From Nematostella vectensis (lineage: Eukaryota; Cnidaria; Anthozoa; Actiniaria; Edwardsiidae): 64,000 bases of DNA. The translations under genes and the position numbers were made by a program. Where the stretch lies: contig NC_064038.1 in NCBI RefSeq assembly GCF_932526225.1, positions 4,944,741-5,008,740 of the forward strand, in the 5' to 3' direction. Under the pieces are notes generated by a model. It searched no databases, was not told where the DNA came from, and saw nothing but the letters and a program-made list of their open reading frames with translations. Of the stretch, positions 56,434-64,000 are shown piece by piece (position 1 is the first letter of the stretch; every line of letters begins with the position of its first letter).

Positions 56434-59400
56434 TTATTTCAATGATGGTAGATATGACGGGGAGATTTGCCCATTGGCTGATGATCTACTGCGGGATCCG
56501 GTCAGATTTGGGAACATCTGAAAAGAAACAAAGATATTTTCTTAAATCCTCAACGATGTGTTATTATAGCAGTGAGTATTACTCTTTGTCTTTGAAATGA
56601 AAATTTGGGTGCGCAATTAAAGAAGTGAAACAAATCCGCCCGAATGACAGTGTAAATCAATGAGTCTTTCTGTTCAAATTATCTAGACAAGGAATCCTGC
56701 ATTAGATGGGTGCGCCATTACTGGAAGACTGAATGGGAAAAAGGGTCGTTCATTTGCGCAGGGACAGAGACTCGTTGAATGCTGTTTTCAACCGAACTTT
56801 CGTCGACTATTCCCATCCTCGCGCACCAAGGTCCACCCCTCTCATACCCCAGGGGCAAGGAGGGATAGACCCAGGCGAGAGGATGGACCATTCCCCATGG
56901 CTAAATCACCTTCAGGTTTTCTCTAGCGCTTCGAGAAGCATGCCTTACCCCATCAGGTGACAAACTCGCGGTAGAGCTCTGTTTATGGCCGACAACCACC
57001 GGGTTCTTCTCGGCAAACACTCGGTTGAAGTTCGACTCCCGATTCTTGATTTCTAGCCTGTACCGCTGCACCTCCCTGCGCAATCTTTCGAGCTCATCAT
57101 CACGCTAGAAAACAAATGTGGTGGATGCAAAAGGTTCACATAATAGGGCAGACCCCTCTTTTCTCGCCCTTTTTTACTGTCGAATCCGTATGTGTAAAAA
57201 CCACAGGCCCTGTTAGAGCATTCTTTTTTAACCATGGAAAGCGGCCGTAATTAACACTCAGTGTATACGATTCTAGACTGGCGAAAAAAGGACTTCACCA
57301 AAGACTACCACGCCATTGACTACCATTACATAACATTGCAGCGGTTTTGCCAGCAATTTTAACAGGAGACCCAAAAGGGACTTTCAAGGCATTTTCTAAT
57401 TGTATTTTAGATAATGTCTCATACATTTACTTTATTTTTGGCTGCTAAAAGGGGGATAATGGGCCCCCTAGGCCAGCCCCCTGGTTACGCCTTTGCATTG
57501 ACTACCATGGACTGTCACTGACTACCGTTGTTTTCTTGGTGTTGCAGCAACCGCCTTTATTTCGTGACCGTACATCGTGGTGCTACAACATTGGTGACAC
57601 AAGCATCACATTGCTACAGTATATTCGTGACGGTAGTGAATGAACTCATGACCCTAATACGACCCGCGATAAGCGCTTTTTCACTGCTAAAAGTGGACAT
57701 TTCACGTACACAAAACATCGCGGTTTCTTTTTCAGGTGCCTTTATCTTCATGCACTTCGTTAAGTTAAGAAGTCAAAATATGAAGGGGGTCTTGATACGA
57801 ATTTAGAGAGAAACATGAAAATTGACAGATGCAGAACAAAACTCAAGACAGAACGCGAGAACAAGCAGATTGCCTTTCCCTCAATCAAAAGTTCCAAAGC
57901 TACTAATCAAATTGTCAAAAACGTCACCAAGTTTTTCGATTGATGGAAACCAAATAACAGGTTCCATAACTTACAGCACGTTCTCTATAGATGGAACCAC
58001 AGATTAAAACTGCAGCAAACCTATGTTTTGTTTTTTCTACTTTAGCCATTATATGTGACTTTACCCTGTAAAAGGTCAATAACATGCAGATCATGTCAAT
58101 ATTTTTCAAGTATGATTTTGATTTTTTTGGGCAAAGAGTGTTGTCTTTGGGAGTCCCCCTTCATTGGTTTAGGACAACGGACCTCCAATAATTGGTAAAT
58201 TTTCTAGAAGCTAAACCAATGCTGATTGAAAATACCCACAAAAAAAACCGGTCTCTAACCGGTATTGTTTTAGTTTATAATCAAAATGGCCTAAAAATCA
58301 AACTCTTCACAAACTTACGTAGCAAAAATCTTTTCAACGAAATTGCTAGAACTCAAATGCTATATTGCTTGTTCTATTAACCCCTTTTTGCTAAACACGT
58401 TTGATGCAAATAGAAGTCTTTGATTTTCTGACCCTTGGTCGACCAACTGTGACAGTCGCTCATTTCCTACCTTAATGAAGTGAGTGGTGCATAACAATCT
58501 AAAACAACCTCAGGGTTTGAAATACACAACATTCCTTTTTTCTTTTGAACTCTACTAAACAAAACTTCATTTCTCATAAAAATCATTATGAGGATATAAG
58601 AGGTGGTGCATTATTTTTAGAAATGTATCATCCATAAACAAAACATCTGTACAGGACCCGAAATAATCCCAGGACCCGAACCGATCCCAGGACCCGAAAT
58701 CATCCCCAAAAGTACCCCAACTGATCCTGGGACCCGAAACGATACCAAGGAGTCCCTGAAATCAACCCTAATGAATTGTGGTAATGGACAGAGGGAAAGC
58801 AGAAGAAATACTTGCAATTATTGAAGTATAATAAAGGGTTAACAGCGACTCGATTTCTAAACAACGTGACTTATAAATATTAAATTCCAATACAATACTT
58901 CTATTTATTACATTGCCCGGCGTTAACAAATACACACCTTTAAATTGCTACTGAAAGGAATACAGCATAAACATAGCACAGCTTTGCTCAGATCAACCAA
59001 ACTTTTGACCTTCAATCACACTCTAAACATTTTGTGGTTCCGACACATGACTCTGACACCATAAATCTTATTTTCGTTAAACATCACCCCTGAAAATTAA
59101 TATTATATTTGACAACCAAACATGTATTTCACCACGAAATCCTTGTTCACGCGAACGAACATTTACTGACACATTTTAGGCAGCCGGTTTGGCTGAGAAG
59201 ATGGAATGACAAAAGCACACTGAGTAATACACTCGAACAACCCTTCTACAGTACTACCGATATAAAATATTAAGAGGATGTGGCTTTTGTTGAAAGTAAT
59301 ATTATGTGAGTTTTGAATTTCCTCATGTAGTCGTGCGTACACTGCGGCATGATCTCATGATGAGAGGTCTTTCATTCACCGAAAACAAACATGCCAAAAA

Positions 59401-61209
59401 ATAACTTTAAAACATTTCGCTTCCTACGAAAAGCAGCATGTCCTATCTGTTAAGACTTTCTTTTATGGCTTGTTATGGAAAAGTGATTTATCCACGCCGG
59501 GTTCTTCAAATTACTATCACAAAGAATTGTTAGTTGACCCCAATTTCTGACTCAACCACTGTATTCCCCCACAGCCGTATATTAAAATCTTAATACTATA
59601 GTTTTAGAGTTAATGTAAATTTCCTTTTAATAACACAAACAAAGCTGAATGTTTCATGTTTTTAAAACTGAAAGCCAATCCTTACACATTCCTTTAGTTA
59701 TCCATTACTGCAATTCCTTGGGGTTTATTTCGGGGACTCTTGGGGATCGTTTCGGGTCCCGGGATCAGTTGGGAACTTTTGGGGGTCGTTTCAGGTCTTG
59801 GGAACGTTTCGGGTCCTGTACATATCCCTTTTGCATTTTTCATTTGAGCCTATGAAGAGTCATTAGATTCCCCAGGGGCAGATCCAGGATTTCAAAAAGG
59901 GGAGTGGATGGCGAGATAGACGGCATATAACTGATCAAGTGGTTCATGGTAGGTCACTACATAGATCTTACAATACCTCAAGCTGAATTGGATTTGTCGC
60001 GTCAGCAAAGTCAAGCAGACGGACAGTACATCCCGTCCCTAGACATTTTTCAAACAAAGTGACTTTTCAAATTTTTTTACTAAAAAAGGGGGGATGGATA
60101 TCCACCCAATCCAACTCCCCTGTATCCGAACCTGGTCCCTCTACTTAGAGACCACTCCCCCCTTCATAACAGGTTTCCTTAAACAGCCCCTAGTATACTG
60201 CTAGCCAAAGAAATAGACTATTTGGTATCCATGGCAACCACTCTGAAAACAACACTTTTCCAGCCACTCCCCCTCGGGGTGCCTGTGGCTTTTCTTAAAG
60301 ACACTGATACATACATACCTCATATGCCGGAGTTGATCTTGGCACCTCTGGAGTTTGCTGCTTTGGTTTGACAAATTTTGATTCCTTCCTTTTATTTTTC
60401 TCATTTATAAGTTGTTGTATCTGGTGCGACAACTGTCGTTTAGTATCCTCAAGTTCTTTATTCTGCTGTGAGAGTTGTTTGTTTTTCATTTCGAGTTTGT
60501 TGATTTTATCCTCATTTTGAGTCTGGGCCTCTGTCATTTGAATAATACTATCATTAAGCCGGTCCATTTCACCTTGCCAGTCACCCTCTAAACCGTCCAA
60601 TTGCATATTTATTCTATTTTTAGCCGCTAGAGCCTCTTGGAGCTGTCTGTCAAGGTCTTTTTCACGCTCTTGTAGTTCACCTATATGCTTTTTGTAAGTC
60701 TTGAGTTTTTGAGATTTTGTATTGAGTTTACTATTCAAGTCTGAAATTTCGTTTTTACATTTCTCAAGTTCATTTCTAATTCTCTGCAATTCTTCAGCAT
60801 GGATATTCCCATAGTCAGCTTTGCTTGTGAGCTGTTCCCTTAGTTTCACAATCTCTTTTTCAGCCATCTGAAGTAGATGCTCTTTTTGTTCAATTGTTTT
60901 TCTCAATTCGACTTCCTTCTCATTCAGTCCAGTTATTTGTTGTTTGTATTTCTCAATTTCATTATTTTTAATTTCCAGCAATACTTTACCTTTCTCTAAA
61001 TCTTCTAATTGTCCTTCCAACCAAGATATTTTACCCTTGACCTCGCTCTCAATGTTTTTAATTTGTTGATCGTAAACAGTTCTTATTGCGTCAATTTCGA
61101 CTTCCCTTTCGTGGTTTCTCGTAAAAAGCAAATGCACAACCATGGTTAGCTCTGCTATTTTCCGAGAAAGTTTTCCCTTCAAATCCACTGTCTCTCGACT
61201 TTTCGCCAT
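56434..61209 (-). CDS. FAM184: FAM184-family coiled-coil protein
   Basis: Three exons, all joined in phase 0: 61209-60319, 57104-56949 and 56517-56434, giving 376 aa. The N-terminus has the family block LSRKIAELTMVVHLLFTRN followed by EREVEIDAIRTVYDQQI. Residues 50-280 form an almost continuous Glu/Lys/Gln-rich coiled coil, ending NEKNKRKESKFVKPK. The C-terminus has ELERLRREVQRYRLEIKNRE, SNFNRVFAEKNPVVVG and MFPNLTGSRSRSS, the conserved tail of vertebrate FAM184A and B. Vertebrate members reach about 1000 aa; most of their central coil is missing here. Function of the family is not established. The ATG at 61209 is chosen because the longer frame starts only at TTG. The gene is convergent with IQCH and divergent from CEP120. 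Intron 1 carries transposon T1 copy 2 and a family A MITE. Confidence 0.85.
57339..57495 (+). mobile_element. MITE family A, copy 3
   Basis: Starts CAGCGGTTTTGCCAGCAATT and ends CCCTGGTTACGCCTTTG, flanked by a perfect 5-bp CATTG duplication. The core matches copies at 1638 and 37081 (TTTTAGATAATGTCTCATAC). It lies in intron 1 of the FAM184-like gene. Confidence 0.85.
58648..59822 (+). mobile_element. Non-autonomous DNA transposon T1, copy 2
   Basis: Starts TGTACAGGACCCGAAATAAT and ends CGTTTCGGGTCCTGTACA, with flanks CATC and TATC (4-bp duplication with one change). It aligns along its length with 33181-34810, lacking that copy's extra right segment. No coding capacity. It lies in intron 1 of the FAM184-like gene. 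The rest of that intron (57496-58647 and 59823-60318) holds no recognised gene. Confidence 0.85.
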
Positions 61210-62358
61210 TTCCAAGTAGTTAATATCAAGCTATCATATAAAGCTTCTTCGGGTGGCAACAATATTTTGAATGCGATGTATAATAAGATGTTACCTTTCT
61301 TTTATCAAATCGAGTTCACAGTATCTTGCTAATCCTATAAGTCTCGTCTTTCCATACGTAAAAGAAATCACACCATCGAATCATCCCAGCTACGCTTGAG
61401 GCCAAATTGCGTCGTACCAGGTTATATTTTGCGTGCAAATCTCTCGTTTACGTTTGCCACAAAAGACCAATTTACCTTTTATTGAATGCCGCTTTTCGAA
61501 TGGAAGCACAACAAAAACAATTAGCGATACCGAATAAGACAGTGATCAAAGCGAAATGTCCCGCCAGTTCTCTTGAGCGAAAAGCACGTCTCCCCAAAAG
61601 AACAGCTAAATCCGTTTGTTTCCTCCCGTCTCTAGCGCATCCGATTTGCGAAACGGCACATACCCTGTGGCTTCTCTACGTGAGTTTACCATAACGCAAT
61701 GAATAATACACAGTAGAAGTGACTTTGCTCTCGATGAACAGCTGAAAACAGTTCTGTCGCTAAGGTCGCGAAACCGCCGCCATTTGCATAACAATCAGGC
61801 ACGCATGACCAATCGACCAATGGTACTGAAAGAACTATTGACTTTTATGAAGCCAAGTGACTATCTGTCGATGAACTGCCCTTCTCTCGTTAAATCTACC
61901 CCTTGCTTGTTGACGCACGACTCAACGCAAAGCTAATGAAGAGGCTTTCGTTCCATAAATTCCAGTATAGGACGCGAAACGCTATTTTTAGCAGCACAGG
62001 TAGCCCAATTAAAACTGGTGTCTACACCACAGGAGTCCTATTATAATGTTAACAAAGGCTCAAGAAATTGCACATAAAATTGAAAGCTTCAATTACATAT
62101 ACCATCAATGGTAAAATTTGTATCTCCATATTATTCTGGGATTTCGCTTTTTATCTAAGATGTAGTGTTTTTTTTTTCTCATTTTTGCTCCTCATGAGCC
62201 AGCAGCATAAAGTACAGCGGTTACCCTAGAAGTCCAAACGATTTGAAAAATGGCGGCCAAATCAGATGAGAATGTTTATTGGAAATTATTGCTAGGTATA
62301 TAACTTTATTCGACACAAAATGCACAAATAATGCTACTAAATTGCTGCAAATGATAAA
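61210..62358. promoter_or_regulatory. Divergent intergenic region FAM184-like / CEP120
   Basis: About 1.15 kb between two start codons pointing away from each other. A YY1-like AAAATGGCGGCC lies at 62247-62258, about 100 bp before the CEP120 start. CCGCCGCCATTTGCAT at about 61769 is an inverted YY1-like site. No TATA box or other factor site is convincing. The 95-codon frame at 61407-61694 shows no family resemblance. Confidence 0.4.
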
Positions 62359-62767
62359 ATGCCACCAGGAGAGCAGATTTTACTCGTTGTTAACATTGTT
62401 GAAGGTGAGAGAAATGTCTAGATTTGTTGTGTCAAGGACCGATGCAAAACCGATGGAAACCTGAGTAGTGGTCTTTCTTTCTTCTACACTATAGAAAAGT
62501 AACAGTACCTGGTTATAGACAATCTTGCTTTTAAGATAAATAAAACAAAATTTAAAATTTTCTTATTCAATTGTCTTGATAGGAAGAAGATTCCCTAAAC
62601 GGCCACGACACAAGCTTATCGTCGAGACTAAGTTTGATGGCGAGACACTATCAACTGATCCTATTGATCATTTGGAAAGTCCAGACTTTCAAACAGAGCT
62701 GGCATGGGAACTTGACAGAAAACTATTGCACCGGCATCGCATGCAAAGAACTCCCATTAAAGTCCAG
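62359..62767 (+). CDS. CEP120: CEP120 homologue, first two exons
   Basis: Exons 62359-62404 and 62583-62767 join in phase 1 to give 77 residues. They start MPPGEQILLVVNIVEG, then GRRFPKRPRHKLIVETKFDG and ELAWELDRKLLHRHRMQRTP. This is the N-terminal C2 domain of CEP120, in which human has LLIVVSILEGRHFPKRP and [20 protein letters not shown]. CEP120 is a centriolar protein needed for centriole assembly and elongation and for cilia. The donor after exon 2 is CAG|GTGAAT. The next expected exon (continuing the C2 domain) is not found before base 64000, so intron 2 is long, or the right edge belongs to another gene. Confidence 0.9.
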
Positions 62768-62862
62768 GTGAATAATTTTGTTCTTATATCTATGATGGGT
62801 GAAAAACATCCGGTTTCTTACATACTACTTACAGTACATGGTTATAGACAATCTTGCTGTAC
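62503..62862 (+). repeat. Direct repeats flanking CEP120 exon 2
   Basis: Two copies of about 29 bp, ACAGTACCTGGTTATAGACA plus ATCTTGCT (62503-62530 and 62833-62860, one mismatch), lie on either side of exon 2, 330 bp apart. They could be the ends of an old tandem duplication or an insertion scar. Confidence 0.75.
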
Positions 62863-63012
62863 TTTTTCATTTATTTTGTTTCTGGCTTATAGAGTCTCAG
62901 ATTAAATTATGTTAGTATCAAGGCCTGTTATACCTTAAGGATTAGTTAAGGACATTCATATCATAGAATATTACTATCAGTTAAATTAAAGTTTTGCTTG
63001 CCCTTTATGTAC

Positions 63013-63095
63013 TCTGGGTACCAGAGCCTGCAGACTTCTCTCGTCCAGTGACGCTCAGCCAAATGCTGTGACAAGCGAAGCGAGGAGGCTCTGGT
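63013..63095. repeat. Foldback sequence in CEP120 intron 2
   Basis: Inverted arms ACCAGAGCCT (63020-63029) and AGGCTCTGGT (63086-63095), with a small palindrome CTCTGGGTACCAGAG at the left. Probably a short MITE. No duplication identified. Confidence 0.55.
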
Positions 63096-63427
63096 CGGGC
63101 GAGTAGCTTTTTTCAGTTCTAGAAATACAGATTTTGTATTCTGCAGCTGATTGGTCAACGAGATTTTCATAGTAACACAAAACCATATTTGGTCAGCATA
63201 CCCATATTTGGGATTAGCTTGAAAAAAAACGGTTGTCATTGTTTTGCAAACAATGGTTGGTCACGTGTAGTTGGTTTGCTTACACAAAGTACACCTGGAT
63301 TTCAACGCTTGTTTCGACAACGGTCCTTGATTCTCCTTATTGTTTTCGGGCTGGGAGCTGCAGGAAACTTGCAGTTTGTACCGAAGGCGAAGTTGAAGTT
63401 GGAGCTAAGGAAGTGTTCATTAAATAC

Positions 63428-63580
63428 ACTGAGGGGGGAGGGGGGGGGAAGGGAAGATTTATACTCAAGACACCTTGAAATTTTGGAGCTCCCCCCCCCC
63501 CTTTTAATGTAAAAAAAAAATTTGGTGCTTCCCCGTTTCAGAACCCCAAAATTTTCGTAGCCCCCCCCCCCCCCCTAAAC
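63428..63580. repeat. G-run and C-run cluster
   Basis: A G-rich run (63431-63449), then C runs at 63491-63501 and 63560-63576, with AAATTTTGGAGCTCC and CCCCAAAATTTTCG boxes. This resembles the C/G-rich ends of the other MITE debris. No gene. Confidence 0.5.
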
Positions 63581-63647
63581 AACCTCAATAAGCAAAAGGG
63601 GCTTTAAATCTGGAAAATGAATACTGCAAAGTTGCCCTCCTTATCAG

Positions 63648-64000
63648 AGTTGATGAACAGCCGGTGCTAGAAGGAAAAGTGAAGGAAGTTAAACACCAGC
63701 TGCAAAACAGGAGACAAGCCTTGTATGATGTGAACCGCATCCCGAAATCTTTGGCTGCTAGTGAGATTCAGTTTATAGATAAACACGTGCAATCAATACA
63801 TGTCACTGAGAAGAATCTCATTTTAATTCATTCTGTGATTTCTAACACATACGAATTAATAAGTGCTAGAGGAAGGGAAGGGAGTGGCCAAAAGAAAAAA
63901 GGAGCAAAGAAAGAAGAAAGTCAGAAGAAGGAAAATGCTGCCAAGAAGCAAGCACATAAACTTGTTTCCCAGCTCTATACCACAGATTTTGCGAACCTGC
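63648..64000 (+). CDS. Unidentified exon running off the right edge
   Basis: An open frame of at least 117 codons follows a good acceptor (TTGCCCTCCTTATCAG at 63632-63647). It encodes VDEQPVLEGKVKEVKHQLQN, RRQALYDVNRIPKSLAASEI and KNLILIHSVISNTYEL, then a Lys-rich linker (GQKKKGAKKEESQKKENAAK) and ends DFANL at the border. It looks like a real helical protein with a basic spacer, but I cannot assign a family. Its entry phase (2) does not match the phase-0 end of CEP120 exon 2, and its content is not CEP120-like. It may belong to another gene or need an intermediate exon. The frame is also open upstream to about 63590. Confidence 0.5.

Noticed and set aside
61213-61215. Upstream start of the FAM184-like protein
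   Set aside because: The codon there is TTG; the first ATG in frame is at 61209 with a good context.
61407-61694. 95-codon plus-strand frame as a gene between FAM184 and CEP120
   Set aside because: No family resemblance, poor codon character and position in a divergent promoter region.
62250-62295. Alternative first exon for CEP120 (MAAKSDENVYWKLLL, phase 1)
   Set aside because: It splices in phase, but the peptide does not match the CEP120 start, whereas 62359-62404 gives LLVVNIVEG just as expected. The ATGGCGGCC is better read as a YY1-type promoter site.

Overview
This is intron-rich metazoan nuclear DNA. Its genes have many short phase-matched exons with GT-AG borders, and the sequence carries heavy minisatellites and MITE debris. 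Protein similarity to vertebrate genes is strong, and together with the repeat style this suggests an anthozoan cnidarian such as a sea anemone (Nematostella-like). The species is an inference. No bacterial operon, CRISPR or phage features are present.

Left part (1-13.8 kb): a minus-strand rhodopsin-type GPCR enters from the left edge (exons 2355-2072, 1461-1344, 683-438; TM1-TM5 only). It is followed by gene-poor DNA holding a tRNA-like relic, a decayed L2/CR1-like LINE (8.57-11.14 kb) and a 395-bp MITE.

Centre (13.8-55.6 kb): a head-to-head pair. AAGAB (minus, 9 exons, 311 aa, complete) is an adaptin-binding chaperone homologue. IQCH (plus, 35 exons, 1344 aa, complete) is an IQ-motif protein whose second half looks like an ATP-grasp fold. 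Only about 250 bp separate their start codons, and the same divergent pair is known in human. Inside IQCH intron 26 lies an intact intronless gene for a separate ATP-grasp protein (42359-43522).

Right part (55.6-64 kb): a minus-strand coiled-coil FAM184-like gene (3 exons, 376 aa) converges on IQCH and diverges from the first two exons of CEP120 (plus). An unidentified exon runs off the right edge.

The most unusual property is that many minisatellites are copies of an exon edge plus its splice site. At seven clear junctions (GPCR exon 2; IQCH exons 2, 6, 24, 28, 30 and 31) and two degenerate ones (IQCH exons 20 and 34), the terminal exon bases and the donor or acceptor are repeated about 3 to 37 times into the adjoining intron. 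Exon models were built by hand from reading frame, splice motifs and remembered vertebrate homologues; no alignment could be run.
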